Shown here: piece by piece, positions 17,964 through 27,412 of the stretch
Numbering within the stretch: the stretch's first letter is position 1
Layout: the number at the start of each line of letters is the position of its first letter
Source: an uncultured SAR86 cluster bacterium
GTDB lineage: Bacteria > Pseudomonadota > Gammaproteobacteria > Magnimaribacterales > AG-339-G14
Reading direction: 5' to 3'
Assembly (NCBI GenBank): GCA_902536295.1
Contig: CACAWS010000005.1
Coordinates: 1-64,000, forward strand
Length of the DNA stretch: 64,000 nt
Made by a program: the position numbers and the translations under genes
Notes under the pieces: generated by a model
The model's input: the letters and a program-made list of their open reading frames with translations, nothing else
Told to the model about the DNA's origin: nothing
Databases searched by the model: none

Positions 17964-18335
17964 ATGTCTAAATCGCCTCTTTTTTTAAATCTACTTAAAA
18001 TTAGGTTGCCTATAACTGCTAAAGCATCAATTACTCACAGAATTTCAGCAGTAGGTGTATTTTTTTTAATTTTCCCTTTTATGGGCGCTTTATTAATCGC
18101 CACAAGTTCTCCAGAAGGATTCCTTTTCATTGAAAATTTAGGCAGTTTATTCCTTATTAAAATTCTATTAAATTTATTTGTAGCAGGTCTAACTTATCAC
18201 TATATCGCTGGGATCAGACATTTGATAATGGATTTTGGTTATTGGGAGACTTTAAAGGCTGGATCAATAAGCGCTTATGGCGTTTTTATCTTTAGTGGAA
18301 TCTTAATTATTTACTTTTCAACTTTCATATGGTGA
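17964..18335 (+). CDS. sdhC: Succinate dehydrogenase cytochrome b556 subunit
   Basis: 123 residues with three hydrophobic helices, as expected for SdhC. SITHRISAVGVF near residue 25 matches the quinone-site S/R-containing motif, and AGIRHLIMDFG near 82 carries the haem-ligand histidine. SdhC and SdhD anchor complex II in the inner membrane and pass electrons to ubiquinone. The stop lies within the sdhD start region (7-nt overlap), indicating coupled translation. Confidence 0.94.
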   Translation: MSKSPLFLNLLKIRLPITAKASITHRISAVGVFFLIFPFMGALLIATSSPEGFLFIENLGSLFLIKILLNLFVAGLTYHYIAGIRHLIMDFGYWETLKAGSISAYGVFIFSGILIIYFSTFIW

Positions 18336-18691
18336 CGAAACTTTACACTCTTAAGAGAACAGGTGTTTTTGATTACCTGATGGTAAGAGTGTCCGCTGTT
18401 ATACAAGCGGTATATTTTTCAGTTATAACCTATTATTGGTTAATGTATATGCCTGTAAATTACACTCAGTTGATAGGTTTTTTTGATATCCTACTAGTGA
18501 AAATAGGTACTTTGATAGTTTTGTTGTCTATTTCTTATCATTCAATTCAAGGTATTCACCACATTGTGGAAGATTATCTAACTGAAGCTAGAGTAGGAAA
18601 CGCTGCAAGATTTCTAAAAAACTCTGTTTTGGCTTTTAGCTATTTACAGATTTTAGGCGCTCTCATTTGTACTGCTTTCATTATTGTTTAG
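18329..18691 (+). CDS. sdhD: Succinate dehydrogenase membrane anchor subunit
   Basis: 120 residues with three predicted membrane helices. MVRVSAVIQAVYF near residue 18 and SYHSIQGIHHIVEDY near 66 correspond to the conserved R-V-S and haem/quinone-proximal histidine region of SdhD. It completes the cytochrome b anchor with SdhC. The start could be the ATG at 18329 or the adjoining GTG; the ATG is kept. sdhA begins 9 nt after its stop. Confidence 0.93.
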   Translation: MVTKLYTLKRTGVFDYLMVRVSAVIQAVYFSVITYYWLMYMPVNYTQLIGFFDILLVKIGTLIVLLSISYHSIQGIHHIVEDYLTEARVGNAARFLKNSVLAFSYLQILGALICTAFIIV

Positions 18692-18700
18692 GAATTTATT

Positions 18701-20503
18701 ATGGCTATGAATGGAAAGGGATATTTGGATGCTTCAAACCTTCCAGTAAAGGAATTTGACGGAATTATTGTCGGCGGTGGCGGATCGGGACTTATGGCAG
18801 GTCTTCAACTTGCTCAATCTGGTATGAATACCGCAGTAGTTTCGAAAGTATTTCCTACAAGATCTCACACTGTATCTGCTCAAGGCGGAATAACTTGTGC
18901 AATAGCTAGTGCAGACCCAAATGATGACTGGAGATGGCATATGTACGATACAGTTAAAGGGTCAGATTTTATTGGCGACCAAGATTCAATTGAATACATG
19001 TGTCAGGAAGGTCCAGCTACTGTCTTCGAACTTGAGAACATGGGGTTACCTTTTTCTAGAACTGAAGAGGGCAAAATTTATCAAAGAGCTTTTGGAGGGC
19101 AATCAAAAGATTACGGTAAAGGAGGTCAAGCAGAAAGAACTTGTGCTGCTGCCGATAGAACCGGTCATGCTTTATTACATACTCTTTATCAAGCAAATAT
19201 TAAAGCTGGTACAAATTTTTTAAGTGAGTGGTTTGCTGTAGATTTAGTTCTAAATGATTCAAATCAAGTCACTGGTGTTATTGCTTTCGAAATTGAATCA
19301 GGGGAAGCATATTTTTTAAAGGCCAAGGCTACTGTACTTGCGACCGGCGGAGCAGGAAGAATTTATAAATCTACTACAAATGCTCTTATCAATACTGGCG
19401 ACGGAACCGGTATGGCGTTAAGAGCTGGATTAGCAGTTCAGGATATGGAAATGTGGCAGTTTCATCCAACAGGTATCCATGGTGCGGGCACATTAGTAAC
19501 AGAGGGTTGCAGAGGTGAAGGTGGATATTTAATTAATAAAGATGGTGAAAGATTCATGGAGCGTTATGCTCCTAATGCCAAAGATCTTGCCAGCAGAGAT
19601 GTCGTAGCAAGAGCCATGATGCTTGAAATTATTGAAGGCAGAGGATGCGGACCTGATAAAGACCATTGTTTTTTAAAACTTGACCATTTGGGGGCAGATC
19701 TTCTTCACAAAAGACTTCCAGGTATTACCGAATTGTCTAAAACATTTGCTGGGATAGATCCAGCAGATCATCCAATTCCAGTTGTTCCTACTTGTCATTA
19801 TGCAATGGGAGGAATTCCAACAAATGTTCATGGCCAAGTATTAACTCAGCAAACCGATGGTAGTGATAAAGTAGTTGAAGGTCTTTATGCTGCTGGAGAG
19901 GCTGCATGTGTTTCTGTGCATGGAGGAAACCGTCTTGGCGGTAACTCTCTTTTAGATTTAGTTGTGTTTGGTAGATCTGCTGGATTGCACATCGAAGATT
20001 CTTTTAAACAAGGCATTGGAATTTCCGACCCTACTAACGAAAATATAAATGATGCTTTAAAAAACATAAACCGCGTCAACTCGAGCCAAGATGGAGAAAA
20101 TTCTTCCACCATCAAAAAAGATCTTCAAGAAGTAATGCAATTGAGTTTTGGTGTTTTCAGAAGTGCTAAAAATATGGAAGCAGGAATTGAAGAAATTAAT
20201 ATGATTAGAGAAAGAACTGAAAACCTTTATTTAGCTGATAAGTCCTCTAAATTTAACACCGCTAGAGTTGAGGCTCTAGAATTGCTCAATTTATTGGAAG
20301 TGGCAGAAGCCACTGCAATATGTGCCAATGAAAGAAAAGAAAGTAGAGGTGCCCACTCAAGAGATGATTACCCAGAAAGAGACGATGAAAATTGGTTAAA
20401 ACACTCTATTTATTTTAAAGAAACAAAAGAAGTTTCAAAAAGAGATGTAAATTTTAGACCGAAAGTTGTCCAAGCATTTCAACCTTTTGCCAGAACCTAC
20501 TAA
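18701..20503 (+). CDS. sdhA: Succinate dehydrogenase flavoprotein subunit
   Basis: 600 residues, standard size. It oxidises succinate to fumarate with covalently bound FAD. The Rossmann motif [17 protein letters not shown] is near residue 24, the flavinylated histidine lies in [12 protein letters not shown] near 56, active-site segments are [21 protein letters not shown] near 250 (shown as HPTGIHGAG and TEGCRGEGG) and [11 protein letters not shown]-like SRDVVARAM near 297, and [10 protein letters not shown] near 365. Fumarate/succinate oxidation links the TCA cycle to respiration. The stop and the sdhB start share one base. Confidence 0.98.
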   Translation: MAMNGKGYLDASNLPVKEFDGIIVGGGGSGLMAGLQLAQSGMNTAVVSKVFPTRSHTVSAQGGITCAIASADPNDDWRWHMYDTVKGSDFIGDQDSIEYMCQEGPATVFELENMGLPFSRTEEGKIYQRAFGGQSKDYGKGGQAERTCAAADRTGHALLHTLYQANIKAGTNFLSEWFAVDLVLNDSNQVTGVIAFEIESGEAYFLKAKATVLATGGAGRIYKSTTNALINTGDGTGMALRAGLAVQDMEMWQFHPTGIHGAGTLVTEGCRGEGGYLINKDGERFMERYAPNAKDLASRDVVARAMMLEIIEGRGCGPDKDHCFLKLDHLGADLLHKRLPGITELSKTFAGIDPADHPIPVVPTCHYAMGGIPTNVHGQVLTQQTDGSDKVVEGLYAAGEAACVSVHGGNRLGGNSLLDLVVFGRSAGLHIEDSFKQGIGISDPTNENINDALKNINRVNSSQDGENSSTIKKDLQEVMQLSFGVFRSAKNMEAGIEEINMIRERTENLYLADKSSKFNTARVEALELLNLLEVAEATAICANERKESRGAHSRDDYPERDDENWLKHSIYFKETKEVSKRDVNFRPKVVQAFQPFARTY

Positions 20504-21240
20504 TGAACAGTATTGCTGCCGAACAGGTTAAAACTTTAAAAATATCAATTTACAGGTACGATCCCGATGTTGGTGCAAAGCCTTATATGCAAACCATGGA
20601 CATCGACATCCCTAAAGATAAAGACATCATGGTTTTAGACGCATTGCAACTTGCCAAAGAAGCTGACCCAACTATTTCTTTCAGAAGATCTTGTAGAGAG
20701 GGCGTTTGCGGTTCGGATGGAATGAACATAAATGGAAAAAATGGCTTGGGTTGTATTACACCTCTCTCTGAGGCTGTTCGAGGAAATAAATTGGAGTTAA
20801 GACCGCTACCAGGTCTTCCGGTTGTAAAAGATTTAATTGTCGATATGACACAATTTGTGGACCAGTACAAAAAAGTTCAACCATACCTGATTACGGACAA
20901 GGAAAATGATGGAAAAGAAATTCCACAAACAATTGAGGATAGAGATAAGTTAGATGGTTTATATGAGTGCATAATGTGTGGCTGTTGTTCAACGGCATGT
21001 CCTTCTTTCTGGTGGAACCCTGACAAGTTTTTGGGTCCCGCCGCTCTGTTGCAAGCTTATAGATTTATTTCCGATAGTAGAGATGTTGCTACAGAGGAAA
21101 GATTAGACCAATTAGAAGATGCTTTTAGTGTTTTCAGATGTCACGGCATTATGAACTGTGTATCCGTTTGTCCAAAAGGGTTAAATCCTAATAAAGCCAT
21201 TAATGAGATAAAAAAAATGCTCATCAAAAGAGCTGTATAG
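20503..21240 (+). CDS. sdhB: Succinate dehydrogenase iron-sulfur subunit
   Basis: 245 residues. It carries the three clusters that wire SdhA to the membrane: a [2Fe-2S] motif SCREGVCGSDGMNI near residue 65, then CIMCGCCSTACPSFWW near 156 and CHGIMNCVSVCPKGLNP near 212. The N-terminus has the usual ferredoxin-like lead (ISIYRYDPD). The stop codon lies in a hairpin followed by a T-run (21233-21263), so the sdh transcript probably ends here before sucC. Confidence 0.97.
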   Translation: MNSIAAEQVKTLKISIYRYDPDVGAKPYMQTMDIDIPKDKDIMVLDALQLAKEADPTISFRRSCREGVCGSDGMNINGKNGLGCITPLSEAVRGNKLELRPLPGLPVVKDLIVDMTQFVDQYKKVQPYLITDKENDGKEIPQTIEDRDKLDGLYECIMCGCCSTACPSFWWNPDKFLGPAALLQAYRFISDSRDVATEERLDQLEDAFSVFRCHGIMNCVSVCPKGLNPNKAINEIKKMLIKRAV

Positions 21241-21263
21241 AGTAGATACAGTTTCTTTTTTTA
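21233..21263 (+). terminator. Rho-independent terminator after sdhB
   Basis: CTGTAT (21233-21238), a 7-nt loop and ATACAG (21246-21251) form a perfect 6-bp stem, followed by TTTCTTTTTTT. The stem includes the sdhB stop codon. It could end the sdh transcript or attenuate read-through into sucCD. Confidence 0.55.
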
Positions 21264-21293
21264 TTAGTCCTTCTTTGCTACCATTCATACACT

Positions 21294-22454
21294 TTGAATT
21301 TACATGAATATCAAGCTAAATCTTTATTTAGAGATTTTGGATTACCAGTTTCTAAATCTGAAATAATTTTCTCAGAATCTGATATTGATGGTGCAGTTTC
21401 AAATTTAAATGTAAAAAAGTTTGTTGTTAAAGCCCAAGTTCATGCCGGAGGAAGAGGTAAGGCTGGGGGAGTCATCTTATCTGAAAGTATTAAAGAGATA
21501 AGAGAATTCTGTAGTAAATGGTTAGGTAAAAATATGGTGACTTATCAGACTGACTCAAAAGGGCAACCGGTTTCTTGCATTTTATTAGAAGAGTGCACGG
21601 ATATAGAAAGAGAACTATATCTAGGACTTGTTATTGATAGAAGTTCTAAATCAATAGCCGTTATAGCTTCTCCAGATGGAGGTGTAGATATTGAATCAGT
21701 AGCTGAAAATAGTCCTGAAAAGATCTTTAAGGTATTTCTGAATTCTTCAAATCAAATACAAAAAGAAGAAATAAAAATTATTTCGGATGGTCTCGAATTA
21801 AACCAAAGTCAATATATAGAATTTAGCGAGTTAATTAAAAATCTCATCAGACTGTTCACGGAAAAAGATTTTTCTTTAATTGAAATAAATCCTTTGGTCG
21901 TCAATACAGAAGGAAGATTAAACTGCTTGGATGGCAAAATAAATGTTGATAGCAATGCTTTGTACAGACAAGAAGCTTTAAGTAAGATGCGGGATATTTC
22001 ACAAGAAGAAAAATTAGAATTGGAAGCTTCGAAATGGGGTTTAAATTACGTTACTCTTGATGGAAGCGTGGGTTGTATGGTCAATGGAGCAGGATTAGCG
22101 ATGGGAACAATGGACATTATTAAGTTATACGGAGGATTTCCTGCAAACTTTCTTGACGTTGGAGGTGCTGTAAATAGGGAAAGCGTTACTGAAGCTTTTA
22201 AAATAATTGTTTCAGATTCAAAAGTTAAGTCGATTTTAATCAATATTTTTGGGGGGATAGTCAGGTGTGATGTGGTAGCAGAAGGAATAGTTTCAGCGAT
22301 GCAAGACGTTGGCATTGAGATTCCTGTTGTTGTCCGACTTAAAGGAAATAACGCTGAAGTTGCAAAAGACATTTTAGAAAAAAGCAGGTTAAATATTTTT
22401 TCTGAATTAGATCTAAGTCTTGCTGCAAAGAAAGTTGTTGAGTTATCTAAATGA
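21294..22454 (+). CDS. sucC: Succinyl-CoA synthetase beta subunit
   Basis: 386 residues, like E. coli SucC (388). It starts at TTG (21294), since [12 protein letters not shown] is the conserved N-terminus. The ATP-grasp region contains [16 protein letters not shown] near residue 45 and EINPLVV near 198; the CoA-ligase half has [14 protein letters not shown] near 264 and [16 protein letters not shown] near 321. With SucD it converts succinyl-CoA to succinate with nucleotide phosphorylation. sucAB, which usually lie between sdhB and sucC, are absent. The 3' end overlaps sucD by 4 nt. Confidence 0.97.
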   Translation: MNLHEYQAKSLFRDFGLPVSKSEIIFSESDIDGAVSNLNVKKFVVKAQVHAGGRGKAGGVILSESIKEIREFCSKWLGKNMVTYQTDSKGQPVSCILLEECTDIERELYLGLVIDRSSKSIAVIASPDGGVDIESVAENSPEKIFKVFLNSSNQIQKEEIKIISDGLELNQSQYIEFSELIKNLIRLFTEKDFSLIEINPLVVNTEGRLNCLDGKINVDSNALYRQEALSKMRDISQEEKLELEASKWGLNYVTLDGSVGCMVNGAGLAMGTMDIIKLYGGFPANFLDVGGAVNRESVTEAFKIIVSDSKVKSILINIFGGIVRCDVVAEGIVSAMQDVGIEIPVVVRLKGNNAEVAKDILEKSRLNIFSELDLSLAAKKVVELSK

Positions 22455-23320
22455 GTATTCTGATTAATAATAAAACTTTAGCAATTTGCCAAGGATTTAC
22501 AGGTTCTCAAGCTACACTCCATTGTTCTCAAGCAATAGAATATGGAACAAACATTGTTGGCGGAGTGACTCCAGGTAAAGCTGGACAAGTTCATCTTGAT
22601 AGACCTGTATTTGATAAAGTATCTCAAGCTGTCGAGGAAACGGGTGCAGATACCTCTCTAATTTTTGTCCCAGCTCCATTCTGTAAAAATTCTATAAATG
22701 ATGCACTTGATTCGGGAATAAAACTAATTATTGTCATAACAGAAGGCATACCTACTCTCGATATGCTTTACTTGAAAGCTAAAGCCGATGAAATGGACGT
22801 AAGGATTATCGGTCCTAATTGTCCAGGACTTATAACTCCGGGAGAAGCAAAATTAGGCATCATGCCTGCTGAAATTCATTCGAAAGGTAAAATTGGAATT
22901 GTCTCTAGATCAGGAACTCTAACTTATGAAGCAGTTGATCAAACAACTCAAACAGGTCTTGGTCAATCGAGTTGTGTCGGTATCGGGGGCGACCCTATTC
23001 CGGGTTCAAGTTTTATAGATATCTTAGAAATGTTTGAAAAGGATACTGAGACCGAAGGTATTGTAATGGTAGGTGAAATTGGCGGTACTGCTGAAGAAGA
23101 GGCTGCAGAGTTTATTCAGGAAAAAATTTCTAAACCTGTCGTTTCATATATTGCCGGTGTGAGTGCTCCTCCTGGAAAAAGGATGGGCCATGCAGGCGCA
23201 ATTATTTCTGGTGGTAAAGGAACAGCAGAAGATAAGTTTAAAGCATTGGAAAAAGCTGGAGTTAGAATTGTTAAAAGTCCTGCTGAAATTGGAGAGGCCA
23301 TTTTAGAAGAAATTTCTTAG
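22451..23320 (+). CDS. sucD: Succinyl-CoA synthetase alpha subunit
   Basis: 289 residues, exactly the usual length. [12 protein letters not shown] near residue 13 and [12 protein letters not shown] near 37 form the CoA-binding region; [12 protein letters not shown] near 120; the phosphohistidine lies in [11 protein letters not shown] near 245. It forms the TCA-cycle ligase with SucC. The ATGA overlap with sucC indicates translational coupling. It converges with the minus-strand glucosidase after 10 nt. Confidence 0.98.
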   Translation: MSILINNKTLAICQGFTGSQATLHCSQAIEYGTNIVGGVTPGKAGQVHLDRPVFDKVSQAVEETGADTSLIFVPAPFCKNSINDALDSGIKLIIVITEGIPTLDMLYLKAKADEMDVRIIGPNCPGLITPGEAKLGIMPAEIHSKGKIGIVSRSGTLTYEAVDQTTQTGLGQSSCVGIGGDPIPGSSFIDILEMFEKDTETEGIVMVGEIGGTAEEEAAEFIQEKISKPVVSYIAGVSAPPGKRMGHAGAIISGGKGTAEDKFKALEKAGVRIVKSPAEIGEAILEEIS

Positions 23321-23330
23321 TGCATAAATG

Positions 23331-24914
23331 TTAAAAAATCTCAGAGGATTTGAAAAATCCAAAACCATACCTTTTAATAATAATTTTTTCTTTATTAATT
23401 TTTATATTTGAATAGGGAAAATCTTTAGCTAAATATCCAAATCTATTATCAACTTCGACTTGATATTTATTTAAGTTAAAAATACATACAATCTTAACTT
23501 TATTACCTCTTGAAAATATAAGTAGGTCTTTATGTTTAATAAAGTTTAATTTTTCTTTAAAAGCAGAATGTCTCTTTCTAAAAGATATGAAGTTTTTATA
23601 AAAATTTAGAACAGAATTTTTATTGTTTTTTTGGTCTTCCACAGCATTTTTGAGCTGTAGCTTCTTAATTGGTAGCCAAGGAGTGTAGTTTGAGAAACCC
23701 GCGTTTTTTTCTTTTTTATTCCATACCATGGGAGTTCTACATCCATCTCTTCCAAAATCAATTGGCCAAAATTTCTTTCCGGGAGGATCTTTTATTTCAT
23801 CATATTCAATTTCTGTTTGAGTTTGTCCAAGTTCTTCTCCTTGATACAAACATGGAGTTCCTTTTAAAGACAATAATATTGCACAAGTAAGCTTGGCAAA
23901 ATTATGTTCATGAATTTTAGAGTTTGACCATCTTGAAACATGTCTTGGTACGTCGTGATTAGAAAAGCTCCAGCAAGGCCATCCATTTTTTGAATTTTTA
24001 AAAAAATCTAAAACTGTATTTTGAATCAGTGTTTTAGAAAAATTTTCTCTTAGGAGCTCAAAACTATAAGCCATATGAAGTTTATTATTGTCAGAGGTAT
24101 ATTCAGCTTGAACTTTAGGATCAGCAATTTCTCCAATCATGACAATATCTTTGTATTTATTTGTAACTTTTCTTAGAGCTTTCATAAAAATTAAGTTTTC
24201 TCTCTGATTAATTGAATGCTTAAGTTCTTGTTGATAATAAGGATTTGAATTAATTTTTTTATTAGATAAAGCAGGATTATTTCTTAATTTCTTATCATGA
24301 AAAAAATAATTAGCAGTGTCTAATCTAAATCCATCAACTCCTTTTTCTAGCCAAAACTTAATGGTAGATTGAACCCATTTTTGAACCATTTTGTTATGAA
24401 AATTAAGATCTGGTTGAGACTTTAGAAAATTATGTAAATAATACTGTTTCCTTGATGTATCCCATTCCCAAGCGGAACCTCCAAAAATTGATAGCCAGTT
24501 ATTAGGAGGGCTTCCATCTGATTTTGCATCAGCCCATACGTACCAGTCTTTTTTAGGATTAGTTTTATTTGATCTGCTCAAAATAAAAAAAGGATGTTTA
24601 TCTGAAGTATGAGAAAGGACCTGATCAATAATAACTTTAATATTATTTTTATGAGATTTTTTGATTAATTGATCAAATATTTTTAAGTTCCCAAAAATTG
24701 GATCTATGTCTCTATGATTTGAAACATCATATCCCATGTCTTTCATCGGAGAGGTAAAGATAGGAGATAACCAGATGGCGTCAACTCCAAGGTCAGCAAT
24801 GTAATCAATTTTTGAAATTATGCCTTTTAAATCTCCTATCCCATTACCGGTAGTGTCTTTAAAAGACCTTGGATAGATTTGATAAATTACAGCATCTTTC
24901 CACCAAGTTTCCAT
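23331..24914 (-). CDS. GH13 alpha-glucosidase (oligo-1,6-glucosidase / MalL-like)
   Basis: 527 residues, typical of cytoplasmic GH13 alpha-glucosidases; no signal peptide (METWWKDAVIYQIYPRSF). Conserved GH13 regions are visible: DVVxxH-like IIDQVLSHTS near residue 98, the nucleophile in DGFRLDTANYF near 195, the acid/base glutamate in VMIGEIADP near 265, and SFSNHDVPRH near 325. It should hydrolyse maltose, isomaltose or sucrose-type alpha-glucosides to glucose, which pgi at the window end could feed into glycolysis. It is the second of two closely spaced minus-strand genes. Confidence 0.93.
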   Translation of the reverse strand: METWWKDAVIYQIYPRSFKDTTGNGIGDLKGIISKIDYIADLGVDAIWLSPIFTSPMKDMGYDVSNHRDIDPIFGNLKIFDQLIKKSHKNNIKVIIDQVLSHTSDKHPFFILSRSNKTNPKKDWYVWADAKSDGSPPNNWLSIFGGSAWEWDTSRKQYYLHNFLKSQPDLNFHNKMVQKWVQSTIKFWLEKGVDGFRLDTANYFFHDKKLRNNPALSNKKINSNPYYQQELKHSINQRENLIFMKALRKVTNKYKDIVMIGEIADPKVQAEYTSDNNKLHMAYSFELLRENFSKTLIQNTVLDFFKNSKNGWPCWSFSNHDVPRHVSRWSNSKIHEHNFAKLTCAILLSLKGTPCLYQGEELGQTQTEIEYDEIKDPPGKKFWPIDFGRDGCRTPMVWNKKEKNAGFSNYTPWLPIKKLQLKNAVEDQKNNKNSVLNFYKNFISFRKRHSAFKEKLNFIKHKDLLIFSRGNKVKIVCIFNLNKYQVEVDNRFGYLAKDFPYSNIKINKEKIIIKRYGFGFFKSSEIF

Positions 24915-24927
24915 TAGTGAAGAAGTT

Positions 24928-25953
24928 TTAAATTTTTATCAATTGTTTTCCAAAATTCTTTCCTGAAAGAACATTTCTTAGTCCTTCGGGCATTTTTTCA
25001 AATCCTTCTAGCACAGATTCTTTATATTTGATGTCTCCTTTTCTAATCCACTCAGTCAATTCTTTTGTTGCTTTGTCCCACTCGTTCATAAATTCTGTGA
25101 CTACAAAAAATCTATGCTCTGGAACTGGATCTAAAGCGCCGAAAACATCAAATGGTGTTTCGGGTAAATCATCTCTACTATCCATATCAGGATTAAACGA
25201 GTTGTAAGCAGAGATATATCCGCAAATAGGAACTCTTCCACCTTGATTCATCAATGGTGCTACTGCATTAGATACTTCTCCTCCAACATTTTCGAAATAA
25301 ATGTCTATACCGTTTGGACAGGCTTTTGCGAGATCTTCTGGTAAATTTCCAGACTTGTAATCAATTGCATGGTCTAACTCCATTTCATCTTTAATAAAAG
25401 AACATTTTTCTGGTCCTCCAGCAATACCTATAGTTTTACATCCCTTTAATTTTGCAATTTGTCCTACAACAGAACCAACTGCGCCTGAAGCAGCGGAAAC
25501 AACCACTGTATCCTCTGATTTAAGTTTACCGACATCTAGTAATCCAAAATAAGCTGTTCTTCCTGGCATTCCAGCAACTCCAAGGTAAGCTTGAATAGGA
25601 GCCAAGTCAGGAAAGACTCTTCTCACGAATAAACTATCATCATCAGCAATTATATGAGTCTGCCATCCTAAATGAGCAGTAACAATGTCTCCAATATTAT
25701 ATTTCTCTGATCTTGATTGAATAACTTTACCAACGCTTTCTCCAACCATAATTCCACCAATTTTTACTGGTTCGGCATAGGACTTCATATCGTTCATACG
25801 TCCTCGCATGTATGGATCCACAGAAAGATAAATTACTTCTATTAATATTTGATTTTCTAAAAGGTCAGGAATCTCGGATTCAACGAGGTCCCAACAATCG
25901 TCTTCTGGCATTCCGATAGGCCTCTTTGCAAGTGTAAATTTTTTATTAATCAT
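24928..25953 (-). CDS. NADP-dependent medium-chain reductase (CurA / PTGR-type, zinc-free MDR)
   Basis: 341 residues from the chosen start. The ATG at 25953 is preferred over an upstream in-frame TTG because GGAGAG lies 3 nt before it. Family signs: SVDPYMRGRM near residue 41, the NADP loop in AASGAVGSVVGQIAKLKG near 150, ENVGGEV near 222 and a KNFGKQLIKI end. Such enzymes reduce the double bond of alpha,beta-unsaturated ketones or lipids (leukotriene B4 12-hydroxydehydrogenase family). The true substrate is unknown. It lies just upstream of the glucosidase and is divergent from the next gene. Confidence 0.88.
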   Translation of the reverse strand: MINKKFTLAKRPIGMPEDDCWDLVESEIPDLLENQILIEVIYLSVDPYMRGRMNDMKSYAEPVKIGGIMVGESVGKVIQSRSEKYNIGDIVTAHLGWQTHIIADDDSLFVRRVFPDLAPIQAYLGVAGMPGRTAYFGLLDVGKLKSEDTVVVSAASGAVGSVVGQIAKLKGCKTIGIAGGPEKCSFIKDEMELDHAIDYKSGNLPEDLAKACPNGIDIYFENVGGEVSNAVAPLMNQGGRVPICGYISAYNSFNPDMDSRDDLPETPFDVFGALDPVPEHRFFVVTEFMNEWDKATKELTEWIRKGDIKYKESVLEGFEKMPEGLRNVLSGKNFGKQLIKI

Positions 25954-26013
25954 TTTCTCTCCAAATATATTTCTCAATCAATATAATATATAAAAAAAAC
26001 CTCTAAGAAAATT

Positions 26014-27189
26014 ATGGAAAGAAAATATCAGGTTATTCTTTATGGAGCTTCAGGCTTCACTGGGAAATTGTGTGCAAAATATTTAAAAGATAATTACTCA
26101 AATTTATCTTGGGCAATAGGAGGTAGAAATTTATCAAAGTTAGAGAAGATAAAAAAAGACTTAAATTTAGACTGTGATATTCAAGTTGCCGATGGTGAAA
26201 ATTATGAAGAATTATGTAATTTGGTTAAGCAAACCAAAGTGCTGATGACCACCGCTGGTCCTTACGCTAAGTATGGTTCTTTATTGATGAAAGCATGTAT
26301 TTTTGAAAAAACTCATTACACAGATATCACAGGAGAAAATCACTGGGTAAAATCTCAAATGGATCTTTATCAAGAAGAAGCAAGTTCAAAAGGGGTGAGA
26401 GTAATTCCGTCATGTGGTTATGATTCTTTGCCATCTGATATTGGTACATTTTTTTCAGTAAAACAACTTAACAAACCTATAAAAAAAGTAGAGGTTTTTC
26501 ATTCTGCTGCTGGCGGTGCTTCTGGAGGAACTATCGAGTCAATTTTTTCAATGGGAAAACTTCCAAAAGAAATGAGAGATCCTTTTGTGCTTAATCCTGA
26601 GAATACTGTTTCAAATATTCAAAGAAAAGAAAGTCAAGATTCTTTATCAATCAGATGGATCAAAGAAGCAAAGAAGTGGTCAGGAATTGGGTTATTTTCT
26701 GTTGCAAATACAAGAGTGGTAAGAAGATCAGCTGCATTAATGGAACTAAATCAAAACCCCTATGGAAAAAATTTTGTTTTTAAAGAATATGGTGCTTACT
26801 CTTCAAGAAGAGCAGCAATAATTACGTCTTTAGGATTGATTTTGAGTTTTTTGATAATTTCATCGCCTTTGAAAAGATTGGTTAGAAAATTCTTACCCAA
26901 ACCAGGAGAGGGGCCTTCTGAAGAGGTAAGAGAAAAGGGTTGGTTCAGAGGAATCTTCATCACAGAAGCCGAAGATGGTGAAAGACAGGTTACGTCAATT
27001 TATGGTGATGGAGATCCAGGTTATAAGTCAACATCTAAAATGCTATGCGAATCTGCTCTGACTTTAGCTCTTTCAGACAATTTACCTGGAGGAGAAAATT
27101 TCGGAGGATTTTTAACACCGGCTTCCGGTTTAGGAATGCCTCTGATAGAAAGATTAGAAAAAGCAGGAATAAAATTTACAGTCGAATAA
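26014..27189 (+). CDS. Saccharopine dehydrogenase-like / trans-acting enoyl reductase family protein
   Basis: 391 residues. An N-terminal Rossmann domain (VILYGASGFTGKLCAKYL near residue 7, AIGGRNLSKLEKI near 34) and TTAGPYAKYGSLLMKAC near 81 with YTDITGENHWVK near 103 match the saccharopine-dehydrogenase-like family that includes mycobacterial trans-acting enoyl reductases. A hydrophobic stretch near 270-288 is usual in the family. It probably reduces an acyl or lipid substrate with NAD(P)H; the substrate is unknown. Single gene, divergent from the CurA-like reductase and followed by a structured 220-nt gap. Confidence 0.82.
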   Translation: MERKYQVILYGASGFTGKLCAKYLKDNYSNLSWAIGGRNLSKLEKIKKDLNLDCDIQVADGENYEELCNLVKQTKVLMTTAGPYAKYGSLLMKACIFEKTHYTDITGENHWVKSQMDLYQEEASSKGVRVIPSCGYDSLPSDIGTFFSVKQLNKPIKKVEVFHSAAGGASGGTIESIFSMGKLPKEMRDPFVLNPENTVSNIQRKESQDSLSIRWIKEAKKWSGIGLFSVANTRVVRRSAALMELNQNPYGKNFVFKEYGAYSSRRAAIITSLGLILSFLIISSPLKRLVRKFLPKPGEGPSEEVREKGWFRGIFITEAEDGERQVTSIYGDGDPGYKSTSKMLCESALTLALSDNLPGGENFGGFLTPASGLGMPLIERLEKAGIKFTVE

Positions 27190-27267
27190 ATTTTTCTTAT
27201 AACTTTTAATAACTAATTTTTTTATATTTATAACCCACTAAAAACATTCCTAGGAGTATTATTTATC

Positions 27268-27405
27268 AAATCCAAGTGATCTTTTCTCCCCAGAAATCTC
27301 TCCTAACTTGGATTTACTGGGTTGATGCCAAAGGTATCAACCCATTTTAATGACAGGATGGTGTTAAATTTATGTTTTGGGCAAAGCGTTACCATCATCT
27401 TGTCA
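27268..27405 (+). ncRNA. Candidate structured leader: three successive hairpins before the photolyase gene
   Basis: Three inverted repeats lie one after another. (1) AAATCCAAGT (27268-27277) pairs perfectly with ACTTGGATTT (27306-27315). (2) TGGGTTGAT (27318-27326) pairs with ATCAACCCA (27336-27344), extendable through GCC/GGT to a 12-bp stem with an AAA loop, then followed by TTTT. (3) TGACAGGATGGT (27351-27362) pairs with a bulge to ACCATCATCTTGTCA (27391-27405). The last ends 7 nt before the photolyase ATG. It could be a regulatory leader, or hairpin 2 could simply be a terminator for the upstream gene. No known riboswitch class recognised. Confidence 0.4.
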
Positions 27406-27412
27406 CCAGATT

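Noticed and set aside
27377-27412. Longer photolyase and several longer N-termini (for example at 25977, 42227, 49488, 56021, 61939).
   Set aside because: Shorter starts fit family N-termini and, at most of these genes, have ribosome sites directly upstream.
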